From Macrolepiota albuminosa (Eukaryota; Basidiomycota; Agaricomycetes; Agaricales; Agaricaceae), in the NCBI GenBank assembly GCA_027475525.1, contig JAMWFC010000117.1, forward strand, positions 4,202,183 to 4,266,182: a DNA stretch of 64,000 nt, in the 5' to 3' direction. Positions 10,697-20,983 of the stretch are shown here, piece after piece. Each line of letters begins with the position of its first letter. The stretch's first letter is position 1. Below the pieces are notes generated by a model. It saw only the letters and a program-made list of their open reading frames with translations, was not told where the DNA came from and made no database searches. The translations under genes were made by a program, and so were the position numbers.

Positions 10697-11170
10697 GCGG
10701 AGGTCGATCTTTATGTAAACCTTGGCACTGCGGAGTCGATCGACTAGATTGCCAATGAGCGGGAGCGGGTAGCGGTTCTTCTTGGTGATTTTATTGAGTC
10801 CTCGGTAGTCAACGCAGAGTCGGAGCGAGCCGTCCTTCTTCTTGGCGAATAGAACTGGGGCTCCGGCGGCGGAGGCGGAGGGTCAGATGAATCCCTTACC
10901 AAGCATTTCGTCGAGATAGTCCTTGAGGGCCCGGAGTTTGACCTCCTACATGTTGTACACTTTGCCAAAAGGGGGGGGCGGCTCCTTCCTTGAGGTCGAT
11001 GGTATGGTCATAGGGGCGGTGAGGGGGAATCTCCTTGGCATCTCCTTCGGAGAATACATCAGCAGACTCATGATACTCTGGGGGAACTACTTCTCGGAGG
11101 ATTTGCTCCTTGGTTTTCTTTTCTGGGGGAATTGCGTCCCCTCGTAGATGTTCTTCCAGGAGAGAAGGCG
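10697..11170 (-). pseudogene. G2 reverse transcriptase, N-terminal fragment
   Basis: In pieces the minus strand reads EYHESADVFSEGDAKEIPPH, HRPYDHTIDLKEGAAPP and then [20 protein letters not shown] with [16 protein letters not shown], ending in KIDLR at 10,697. These are the conserved opening blocks of chromovirus-like gypsy RT. The frame changes at a run of eight G (10,971-10,978), and the domain is cut before the catalytic box by the G1 insertion. Confidence 0.88.
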
Positions 11171-11379
11171 AGGTGTGTAGCTGAAACGTGGGAGTTCCAT
11201 CCTTCATGAGGCAGGCGAAGGGGGCGGCCCCAATGATCCTAATGTTGAGTGTGTTCGGGTCAATTGGGGTCGCAGATGCATCGGCCAGAGTGGGTGTGAT
11301 GTGTGTCTGAGACCGGCCAGGGTAGTTCGGCCCTTTGTACTTGTTCTGAGGAATGTTTGGGGGTTGATCAGGGGCCTTG

Positions 11380-12330
11380 CGGTCTCGGACGGGCGTGGGG
11401 GGCGTGGCAGTCGTCCTGGGGGTGTTGGGCGTCGGGTTGCTTTCTAGGGCCCGGAGGTGCACGGCGGTCGAGGAGTGGTCTTTGGGTCCTGGGAAGGTCA
11501 TGGTGAGCGTCCTCCAATCGATGTTGGGGTTCGTGTCACGCAGCCAGGGTAGTCCCAGCACCATCGGGGTCGATTTGTGAAGTCACGTGACCAGGAAGTT
11601 GGAGGTGAACTCGTAGTCATTGTCCAGGGTCACGTGTTCCGAGTGAGACCTCTGAATGGGGCCGGAGGAGGAGGAGGTGCCGTCGAGGCGTTGCAGGCAG
11701 AGGGGCTGGTCGAGGGAGTCGTGGGGGAGGTCGAGGGCGTCGCTGATGAAAACTCCGGTGGCTCCGCTGTCAATGAGGGCCGATATTGGTCCCGGGGCGC
11801 TGTCCAGCCTGGCATTGATGATAAAGGACCGGGACGAGCGGGACTGGAGTCCGGGGGGTGGTGGGGGCCCGTCCTTCGGGGTAGGATTCGGAGAGTGAGG
11901 GATGTCGAAGGGGAGCTGCTGGTTGTCGGGCGTCGGGTCCCGGGTCAGACGAAGGGTAAGATGTCGCCAATAGATGCGGGGGTTGGTGTCTTGGAGCCAC
12001 GGGAGCCCTAGGACCAGGGGTGTGGAAGGGTGGAGTTTGGTTATCAACATCCAGAGGGTGTGAGTCTGTCCGTTGGCGAAAGCCCTAGGACCAGGGGTGT
12101 GGAAGGGTGGAGTTTGGTTATCAACATCCAGAGGGTGTGAGTCTGTCCGTTGGCGAAAGTAACAGGCATACGCACAAAGTGATTGATGTCCCCCGCTGTA
12201 GAGGCGTCTCTGTCAAAGAGGCAGAGCCATACCGGGACCGGGAGTCACTGAGCGGGTTCCGGGGCAAAGGTAGACCATGCTTCATTGATGAAGTTGTCAG
12301 TGGCGCCACTGTCAACGAGGGTGTTGAGGG
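11380..12330 (-). CDS. G2 tandem duplicated retropepsin domains
   Basis: Two complete-looking protease units follow each other. Unit 1 (about 12,320 to 11,950) has VDSGATDNFIN and the closing block LVLGLPWLQDTNPRIYW. Unit 2 (about 11,850 to 11,470) has ALIDSGATGVFIS and MVLGLPWLRDTNPNIDW. Each therefore has its own catalytic DSGA and its own hydrophobic C-terminal block, both ahead of RT. Retropepsins normally work as homodimers of one unit per polyprotein. A TGA between FLVT and LHKSTP near 11,580 fits a CGA to TGA change; the parallel position in unit 1 reads LITKLHPSTP. A 77-bp repeat falls inside unit 1. Confidence 0.75.
12004..12159. repeat. 77-bp tandem direct repeat 6
   Basis: The match with offset 77 begins at 12,004 and runs 79 bases. 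It splits protease unit 1 of G2. Confidence 0.96.
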
Positions 12331-12339
12331 GGGTTCCGG

Positions 12340-13688
12340 AGGGGGTGAGGCAGGTTTTGAGGAGAAGAGAGTGCGAGGAGTGGGAGGGTAGGTAAGCCGT
12401 GAGGGTGTCCTGTATGAGTGTCGTGGAGCGAAGATGTGAGACTGGGGCAGAGAAGACGTCGGGGTTGATTCCGCGATTTAGGGCGTCTTCCAGGTCTAAA
12501 TCGCCGGGTCGTTTTCCGAATACTCATAGATGGCGTCCTCCTCTTTGAAGGTCCAGGTGGCACGTCCCATGACCTGTCGTTGGGGGCACTCGGAGATAAA
12601 ATGGTCTTTCTCACCACAGAGTATGCAGACACCCTCCCTTCTCCGTCGTTCCTGCACATCCCTCGGGACCTCAATCCAGGGTCGCCCCTTTTTCAAGAGC
12701 CGGTTGGCCTGGAGGGCTTCTTCATCCCATTTGTCAGTGAAGTCGGGGTCTTCAGAGTCTTCCGGGGGTTCCTTGGGGTCTGGCGCGTCGCCTGGGTCGT
12801 TGGCGGCCACGGTGGCGTTGAGTTGGGCCTGGGGGCGGGCACCGCTGCCAGGGTTAGTATTGGGCGAGCCGCGACTCACTGGGGGTCGGCCACCAGGGAA
12901 CGCAGGGGGACCGGAGTTCCGGATTTGGGGTTGGGGGTTTTGCCGGAGAGCCATGGGGGTCCTCCCCTAGGGTTCCAGGGGGGTCGAGAGTTCGAGTACT
13001 CGCTGCGATCTTCCCAGTAGCGTTGGTCGATCTGCATGACGAGGGCCTTGTATCCGTCATAGGAGGATTGTTTCGGGGCGAGTCGGAGAATGTCCTTGAT
13101 GCGTTGTGGCAGGGCATGGCAGAGGGCATACCAGAGGGCGCTGTAATTCCAGCCTGTCTCGTAAGCTTCCTTCTCAAAACGTACGATGAAGGTGGTGAAG
13201 CGTTCTTCAGAGCGCATCCAGAGGTTGAAGAGGTTGTCCTTGGCCTCGGCCATGGTGTCGTAGATCCCGAACTTCCCGGAGAACTCGTCAACAAAGGCTT
13301 GCCAGTGAGCGAGTGCTGGGTTGTTGGGGTCGAACTGGATGAGGGCCGTGTAGTGGTCGAAGGCGATCCCCTGGAGGTACGAGGCGGCAAAGGCCACTCG
13401 GGAGCTGTCAACCTGAAACGTGAGTGGCTTCACCTGAAATGTATTAAGACACTGAGTGAGGAATATACGCCATTTTCGGGGGTCCCGGCCCGTGAATGCG
13501 TCAGGCTTTTGAATGTCCAGACATTCTTCGTGGGCGAGGGCATCGCAAGCGTCATCCGGTCCAGTAGCGTTGCAGGGAGGGGGGCCGGCATTGTAGTAGT
13601 AGTAGTAATGGTTACCCCCCCTCCTTGTGGAGGAAAGGCGCTGAGGGCAGGACCCACCCGCCTGGAGGGCCTCCTCCGGGTGGCTCAC
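12340..13688 (-). CDS. G2 gag: capsid and CCHC zinc knuckle
   Basis: The minus strand encodes a typical gypsy retrotrans_gag segment (KPDAFTGRDPRKWRIFLTQC, later NLFNLWMRSEERFTTFIVRF and RFEKEAYETGWNYSALWYAL). A canonical knuckle CILCGEKDHFISEC follows near 12,600, with CX2CX4HX4C spacing. This is the structural protein that packages the RNA. The DNA shows a short GTA repeat at 13,593-13,607, which codes for a tyrosine run in an alternate segment near the N-terminus. Small frame changes occur between the gag parts, so splicing or decay is possible. Confidence 0.82.
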
Positions 13689-15256
13689 CTAGAGGTCCGC
13701 GCCTGGGGGGTCCATTGTCCCAGGGGGGTTCGTTCCTGCTGGGGGGAGGCCTGGGTCTCCACGCAGGGGGTGGCGGAGGTGGGGGACCTGGGGGTTGTCC
13801 TCGAGGCTCAGCCGGTAGTGGCAGAGGCGGTCGGGGAGGGTTTGGTGGTATTGGGTCGATCTGAGGGGGGCCAGGTGCCGGGCTGGATGCCGGGTTGCAT
13901 GGGAGACGTTCAACCCAGGAAGGTCGCGCTTGCATTGGAGGCCGTGGAGGGTTCTGCAGATCGAAGTGGGGTGGGGGGTCACGGCGAAAGTTGGGTTCTG
14001 GAGGGGGCAGGGCTGACATAGGGGGCGGTACCGGGGCGGGTGTGGGCGCAGGACGTGGTTCGTTGTTGCCACACGTGAGCTCGTCGATGTAGCACAGTGT
14101 GTCGTCCGTGCTAGGGGTGTCCGTGTGGGGTCTGCCAGGGGTTGGGCATTGTCCATTTGCGGGAGGGGTTCCAGGGGTCTCTGGGGCTGTCCCCAGGTCT
14201 CGAAGGTGCTAGGAATAGAGTTAGCCCTACGGCGAGTTGACAAGCCTACCGTGCGGGCCGTGGGCTGATCAAATAGCTCTCCTGTCGGATTAAGGGACCG
14301 TAGTATGGCCGAGGCGTTTTGTTGCTCTTCCTGTTGTCGTTGCTCCGGAGTGGGGACCGCAGGGGTTGCTGGGGCCAGTTCTGGTGGTTTCCGCTGGATG
14401 TGAATCGAGCGGCCTGGGTCTGCGGGGTCGTTGAGGGGTTGGGGGGAGGGGGATGCATGGACTTCATCGAGCAGTTGTTGCAACTCTTCACGGAGGATCG
14501 TGTTGCGCCTATACTTTACCATAGTCTGCTCCGGGAGTTCTCCTCGCATGAGGTGATCCCCGAATTCGACCAAGCAGTGGGCCCATTCCTCCGGAGTGCC
14601 TGCGAAGTTGTCGTGTCCGAGTTCCGTGAGTAGCGCCCTTGCCCGTTGAGTGAAGTCCTCCAGCGAGATCCTGAGCGAGCGGAGCACTTCGTCCCATTGC
14701 CATTCGTAGTCCTCGAGCCGTCATTGTCCCATCGGCGAGGGTGGAGTCCAAGCGGGTGGGGCGGCGGTTGGGTAGTGTCGAGGGGGATAGTTGTAGTGGA
14801 GAGGACCCCGGGATTGGGGGGCAGGACGCTGGTAACCATAGTAGGGGGTGGGTGCAAAGGGGCCCTCGCTAGGGGGTACCGGGCGAGGTCCACTGGGGAC
14901 TGGTGGTGTCTCCGGTAGTCCTGCGGGAATGCTCTGGTACGAGGGGACTTCCACGGGTCGTGCCATGGCTAAGTTGGGCGGAGGGGCCCAGCTGGCTGAG
15001 GGCCCCAGATTGTAGAGAGATGGGTCAGGGGCCCAGTGGCGGTGGAGGTATTGGGGTTCGGGGCCCAGCTGGCTGAGGGCCCCAGATTGTAGAGAGATGG
15101 GTCAGGGGCCCAGTGGCGGTGGAGGTATTGGGGTTCATATGGGAGGGGTGGGTAGGCAGGGCGGGGGGTCTGTGCGGGGTAGTGATCAGAGACCGGGCGC
15201 CCGTAAGGGTTGGTCTGGTAGCCCATGGGGTAGTAGGTGTGAGTATATGTAGCCAT
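13689..15256 (-). CDS. G2 gag N-terminal region, Pro/Tyr-rich
   Basis: The first ATG is at 15,256 (MATYTHTYYPMGYQTNPYG). The region is rich in Pro, Tyr and Gln and then turns helical (SLEDFTQRARALLTELGHDN, EEWAHCLVEFGDHLMRGELP). It ends in a TAG directly followed by GTGAGC, so an intron junction with the capsid segment is possible. No catalytic domain is seen. The 77-bp repeat at 14,983-15,136 interrupts the Pro/Tyr-rich part. Confidence 0.65.
14983..15136. repeat. 77-bp tandem direct repeat 7
   Basis: Exact copies at 14,983-15,059 and 15,060-15,136 in the G2 gag N-terminus. Confidence 0.97.
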
Positions 15257-15349
15257 CAAGAACGGTGTAAGGAGGGAGTCTTGATATTATGTCAGGTTCT
15301 GCTGAGTCGGGGGCTTTCCGGGAAAGCAACGCCCTTACAATGTGGACTT

Positions 15350-16029
15350 GATCCATGGATACTTGGGTGTCTGAAACTCCGGGGCTAGGACTCCGGGGTT
15401 CAAGACGCGGACAGGGGTAATCCCAGGAGAGGGAACTTGGTCCGGGGGTTTTGAGTTGTGAGTAGCTGAGGGTAGGATGGGGGTCAAGTCGTGAACCGGA
15501 GGTTCTAGGACGAGACCAAGTTAGTAAGTTAAAGTCATGAAGTGCGTACCAATCTTAGAGCATGCAAGTATTCAAGCGTGCCAGTCAAAGCATGCCAGTC
15601 AATGTGTACCAGTCAAACAGAGGGCACGCAACAATTCAAGTAATGCAAATGTAATATCAAGACTAACGAATACAACGGGAACTATGCTATAAGTACTACG
15701 GAACTGGGTCTCAGGGTTCCGGGGTGTCTGGGATGGGTTCTGGAGGTCATTGAGTAGCGGGCTGGGACTGTATACTTGGATCGCGTGTGTGGGGCACGCG
15801 ATTAATTGGTGTGGAGGGAGCTGTGATGCGTGATGCATGATGGCCAGAAGCGAATCGCGTGATCTGATCGTTGATCAGGGCTGATGGTGGCTGATGGCGG
15901 TCCTTGATGCGCGTGATGGTGGTGTTGGTAGTTGTGATGGCAGGGCGCGCCCTGTGGGGTCGGAGGGAGGGTCCCGGATGGTGTTCCGGGGCTGTCCCGG
16001 GGTGGGTCCAGAGGGGAGGGGTCGTGACA
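15350..16029 (-). repeat. 5' LTR of G2 (inner edge approximate)
   Basis: The minus-strand start TGTCACGACCC at 16,029 is a typical LTR start. The stretch from the gag ATG to here has no gene. A TATCCA/TGGATCAAG junction near 15,355 could be the LTR end plus primer site, but without a second copy the inner limit is a guess. Confidence 0.55.
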
Positions 16030-16039
16030 CTGTCCAACT

Positions 16040-17849
16040 TGCCGTTCAGGGCTCCCGATCGTGCATCAATTTTGGTGCGTCTGCTAAGTTCCAGTACCAA
16101 TCCATCAACGAAGAACAATATTTTGATGTCATCAACCTCTCAGGATACGACCTCATCCTCGGCACGCCTTTTCTATTCTAACATCAAGTCTCCTTTGGCA
16201 TCAACCCCGCACGCATCATGATAGGATCTGTGCCTTCTTTACCACTGGCTGGAAATGGAGTCACCCAACTCGCTTCCTGCTTGATGGAGTTGTACGAAGA
16301 AAACATAGCAACTATAAGAAAGAAATTGCATCAATATGCGGAACCAATTTGTAAATCGGCAAGTAATACTCCCCTACCACCTTTGCGTGCAATTAATCAT
16401 GAAATTGATTTGATTGAACCCAATAGAACATATTCATGGAGACTGTCGAGATGTCCAGAGGCAATGAGAGCCCAATGGGCCGAAAAAAGGAATGCTTATA
16501 TTAAAAGTGGTCGTTGGCAGGTAACCAGCAATGGTAACACTGTGCCAATGATGCTGATTCCTAAACCTTCCAGACCGGGAGAACCACTGCAGCTGCAAAC
16601 AGTATTTGATTTATGGGCTCAAAATGCAAACACATGAAAGAGATCATCCCCATTACCTGACATTGACGGAATCCTTCGACGTGTTGCTAAAGGTTGGTAT
16701 AAATCAATCTTAGATGGCAAGGATGCTTACAAACAAATAAGAATAATCCCTGAGCATGTCGAACGCACTGCAGTCACGACACCGGATGGAAACATGGTTA
16801 GCAATGTGGTTCAACAAGGAGATTGCAATGCACCAGCAACTTACCAGGCGCTGATGAACCACATCTTCTCTGCGTTTATCGGAAGATTCATGGATGTGTA
16901 CCTCGACAACATAATAATATATTCTCAGACCCTTGCTGATCATATCCAACATGTTAAGACTGTTATTGATATTCTAAGACGTGAGAAGCTTTATCTTGGA
17001 GCTGATAAGTTACAATTCCTATGTCAAGAAATGAAGGTACTAGGCCAAATAGTCGACGATGATAGAATATGCATGGACCCTGATAAAGTTGATGCATTAG
17101 CCAAGTGGAAAACACCCACAAATTGCGACTTACTTCGAGGATTCTTAGGAGCCGCTGGATATCTCGCTGATGATATAGATCATGTCAGAATCCTGATGGG
17201 GATACTCCATGGACTAACTGGGAACACTGTCCCATTTAGATGGCAACACACACATCAGAGAGCTTTCGAAGATATAAAACACCTAGCTGTGAAATGCAAA
17301 AATCATCACCGCAGACCTCTGGATTATAACAAAGGTCATGCCCCGATTCATGTAGTAACAGATGGCTGCGTGACTGGAGTGGCTGGTGTAGTCAGCCAGG
17401 GACCTGACTGGCGCACAGCCAATGTAGCAGCCTTTTACTCAGCCAAATTAAACTCAGCTCAACAGAACTACCCCGGGCACGAGATAGAAATGCTAGCTGG
17501 AGTAGAAACTATGTTAAGGCATAGAGATATACTACAAGGAGTGAAATTTACCTGGTACACAGATCATAAAGGCCTAATACACCTACTCAACCAAAAGAAC
17601 TTGTTGGGAAGACAAGCCCAATGGTTAGAAAAAATTTCTGAATTTGAATTCAAAGTAACATATGTTCTGGGTGTGGAGAATATCCTGTCAGATGCATTAT
17701 CACGACTATATAGCAATGATGAACCTGGTACTGTCCATGCTAGAAGCGAATACACTTTTTATGATGTATTGGATAATGATAACCTGGATGCTCACCTCAT
17801 CTCAATGCCTGTCCTGGCTGGAATGGAGGGCGAGGGAGCCAATGCGTGA
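16040..17849 (+). pseudogene. G3 protease tail, reverse transcriptase and RNase H
   Basis: The protease C-terminus (FDVINLSGYDLILGTPFLF) is followed by a frameshift near 16,180. RT then reads through TYSWRLSRCPEAMRAQWAEK and VVQQGDCNAPATYQALMNHI to the catalytic box VYLDNIIIYS (YLDD expected) near 16,900. An in-frame TGA at about 16,635 falls where CGA (Arg) is expected. RNase H follows (HVVTDGCVTGVAGVVSQG ... YTDHKGLIHLLNQKNLLGRQ), ending at 17,849. Confidence 0.88.
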
Positions 17850-17984
17850 CAAAGAACCCCAGATCCGGGGGTAGAATCACCTGAGGAGGTGACGATTGTT
17901 GATGATCAGGCAGGAGATTCAGGGAAAACTAAGCCCTCGATGAATGATCGCGACATCAATTATAACAGTCAGGCACTGATATGA

Positions 17985-18955
17985 TGCTGTACCAGCAGTC
18001 AGGGACACAACATGCACCAGAAGTCAAAATAAACATTTAATTATGGGCTGAAAACTGTAAGCCTCCTGGTAGCAGTCTCAACAAATTATATCTCCAAAAA
18101 CACCCCAATAAATACACAGACAGTACAGAACAAAGGGCAGGGACCAGCTCAAGCTATCAACTCAACAATAGTCCAACCACTGTTATGGGGAGGGGAAGCA
18201 TGGGAGCTGGCAGAGGTGACAAAAGGGGATCAAATTGTGATGATCTAGATCAAGATCTGATCTGACAATGCCCAATTTGATATGACTGAAAGAGGAAAGG
18301 GAAAGAAGCATGGAGGGATGTCAAAAGAGATGAATAGAATGGTGGCACATGCATTGAATGGAGGAAGGGAGGGATGAATGGAATGGTGGCACTGATGTCA
18401 AAAGAGATGAATAGAATGGTGGCACATGCATTGAATGGAGGAAGGGAGGGATGAATGGAATGGTGGCACTAAAACATGCATTGAATGGAGGAAGGAAGAG
18501 ATGAATGGAATGGTGGCACTGAAACATGCATCACCAAAATGGAAAATGGAACAACAAATTAGGTCAGGAATGCTGGGAGGTCAAGAGCAAAAAGTCATGT
18601 GATCTGGTGGTCTGTGCACTGGAAAATTAGTATAAATAGTCCAAGTAGAGTAGAGAATAGACAGGCAATTGATAGGCAAAGGCTCAGTGGTTCCCAGGGA
18701 GTGAATCACCTAGGCTAGAGTTTATTGAGCACCTCTTCTTGGAAGTCTATTGGAAAACAAAGGCTCGGTAGTTCCCAGGGAGTGAACTGCTTAGGCTGGA
18801 GTTGACTGAGAACCTTCTACTGCCCACCAGAGTATTTGATATTCTGAGAAGCACCCAATACACCAAGTTTATCATCAAGCAACAGTGTGGATTAGAGGGA
18901 ACTTTCTGAGTTACCAATAAGCCCCAGAACTACAGTAATACTTGCCCCCAAGTAC
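17985..18955 (-). repeat. LTR-like repeat R2, copy 1, inside G3 (limits approximate)
   Basis: About 1 kb without coding potential separates RNase H from integrase of G3. Segments of it recur at about 62,900-63,660: GAAGTCAAAATAAAC, the AAAACTRTAAGCCTCY block, and the region around the GTATAARTAG box with the following TAGGCTRRAG-like part. Orientation and ends are uncertain; a solo LTR is the simplest reading. Confidence 0.55.
18317..18470. repeat. 77-bp tandem direct repeat 8
   Basis: Exact copies offset by 77 in R2, next to further imperfect repeats of the GAATGGTGGCAC type up to 18,530. Confidence 0.96.
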
Positions 18956-18959
18956 TACA

Positions 18960-20465
18960 GCACCGGCAGGGGAATCTAAAGACAGTGGCATGAAAGCATG
19001 TACAGGAAGAAAAAAGAAGGATATACCTGGCGCAGAGACCAGCAGGCCAGAAACTTTGAGAGAATTTGTGGCACGAATGACAAAACATTTCGTGCTGAAG
19101 AAACCTCAGCAACAAAAGGAGGGCGAGGATGGTGAACAACAAAAACTCACCATTCGAATTCCAGCACGTAAGTGTAATAACAACATGACGTCAAACCCAC
19201 AAGGTCAAGCGTTAGCCAAAAAAACAGGATAAACCAAACAAAGACCTTGAGCAGGCACGGGAAAAATTATTATCAGAACGATCACGTAAACTAAAAGAAC
19301 TAACTGAACCGTTGGAACCGGTATCACTGACTGAAAGGCTGGCCAGAGGGCAAGAACCAATTGACCTTCTGGAGAGTATCCGGGACAAATATTCAGAAGA
19401 CCCGGTACTAGCACCTATAATAGCGAAACCGCGTGAATACAAAAACTTTGAATTTACTGAGGATAAGCTCTTATACCTTAATACGGATGATAAACGCATG
19501 CTGTGCATACCTTCCATAATAGTATCCGGCCGAAACATACGAGAGATTGTGATATCAGAAGCACATTCAATGCTGGCCCATTTGGGCGCACGAAAAACAT
19601 TAACATATCTAAGAGACCTAGTTTGGTGGAAAAATATGAGTCGAGATGTGCATGCATTCTGCAAAACATGTGTTATCTGTGCGAGAAGTAAAGCATCAAA
19701 CCACAAGCCTTATGGCTTGCTTAACCCTCTACCAGTACCCACGTCACCTTGGGAAGTAATCGGCATTGACTTCGTTGGACCTTTGCCTGAATCAAAAGAC
19801 AGAGACTCATCATACAACTCACTCACAGTAATTATCGATCACCTAACAGGAATGATACACCTAGTACCCAGCTGCACAAACTATATGGCAAAGAACATAG
19901 CTGAACTAATTTTTGCTGAAGTCTACAAACTACACGGGCTACCAAAAGCGATAGTCAGTGACTGTGACTCGTATTTTACCAGTATTTTCTGGGCTCACCT
20001 CCATGCCCTGATAGGCACTCAACTTAAGCTATCAAGTTCGTATCACCCTGAAACAGATGGGGCAACCGAAAGGGCTAACCAAACAATAATACAGATGATT
20101 TGTCAATGTGTCAGTACGACACAAAAGGATTGGGTATCTAAGATTCCAGCTGTTGAGTTCACAGTTAATAGTGCTAGATCTGAAAGCACTGGATACTCAC
20201 CTTTCTTTCTCAATTACGGTTGTCTGCCATGCACAATGATATGGAATTCTGCTACCCAAACCGAATACCCTGGTGTCCATGTTTTTGCCCAACAATTAAA
20301 GATGGTAATCATGGTGGTGCATGATTGTATACTGGCAGCACGCATAAAACAAACCCAAAATGCCAACCGGAAATGCATACCAGCACCTTTCAAAGAAGGA
20401 GAATTTGTCTACGTGTCAACAGAGAACATGACCTTTCCTAAAGGTCTAGCACGTAAGCTGATCCC
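18960..20465 (+). pseudogene. G3 integrase
   Basis: The H-H-C-C zinc domain is present (HSMLAHLGARKTLTYLRDLV, then CKTCVICARSK). The catalytic core has all three acidic residues, in GIDFVGPLPES, VSDCDSYF and ETDGATERANQ. The downstream LARKLIP block normally leads to a GPYKI-type beta barrel and chromodomain, but the sequence switches into R1 at 20,466. The main ORF runs from 19,312; the upstream part (18,942-19,232) is Lys/Glu-rich linker. Confidence 0.88.
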
Positions 20466-20983
20466 TGTCAGGGGACTCCTCATTCCTTTCTTCTTTCACT
20501 CTTTATTTCTTCACTCTCCTTTCATTCACTTCCTTACTTCTTCTATCATTCTCTCATTTTGCTGTTACTACTTTTTCAACACTATCTGTTAGTACTATTC
20601 TCAACCTTTGAGGTGCTCTGGTTCTTTAGCTATCACTTAGACAAGTGTGGGCCTTTCAGCACCGCTCCAGGCTGCTTAGATAAGCTGGAGTTTGCCTTTC
20701 TGACTTCTAAAGTCCGGAGTTTTCCTTCCTTGTTTGCACACTTGTTTGGTTAGTCAATTTTCGAGTTTTTAAGGTTTTGTTGTACTGTACAGTTGTTTCC
20801 CATGCTTCAGAGGCCCCAGAAGCGTCCAACCTGGCATAGGGAATCCCCAGACTTGTTCTCTTTGGATCTCCCTCTGCCAGGTGAGTAGCTACCTTGATAT
20901 TGTCAGTATATATTCTAATACACTTTGGATCTCCCTCTGCCAGCTGTGTGACTGAGCCACAGCCTCTAGAGGTCGCCCTTACA
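20466..20983 (-). repeat. LTR-like repeat R1, copy 1 (518 bp)
   Basis: On the minus strand it begins TGTAAGGGCGACC and ends GGAGTCCCCTGACA. A second full copy is at 61,953-62,469 and a truncated one at 39,747-39,876. This copy separates G3 from the Helitron without a shared flank, so the junction arose by recombination or deletion rather than a simple insertion. Confidence 0.7.

Larger units (their letters stand above)
10697..16029 (-). mobile_element. Ty3/gypsy retrotransposon G2, interrupted by G1
   Basis: From high to low coordinates: a 5' LTR starting TGTCACGACCC at 16,029, Pro-rich gag, gag with CCHC knuckle, two retropepsin units and the start of RT, cut at 10,697 by G1. The missing RT, RNase H, integrase and 3' LTR should lie beyond the left edge of the window, after the far end of G1. 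Base composition is G-rich on the plus strand and unlike G1. Confidence 0.8.
16030..20465 (+). mobile_element. Ty3/gypsy retrotransposon G3, old and partial
   Basis: A plus-strand protease tail, RT, RNase H and integrase are all recognisable. The element lacks gag and both LTRs, is split by repeat R2 between RNase H and integrase, and ends abruptly at R1 just after the integrase. Stops and a protease/RT frameshift show it is dead. Confidence 0.85.
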
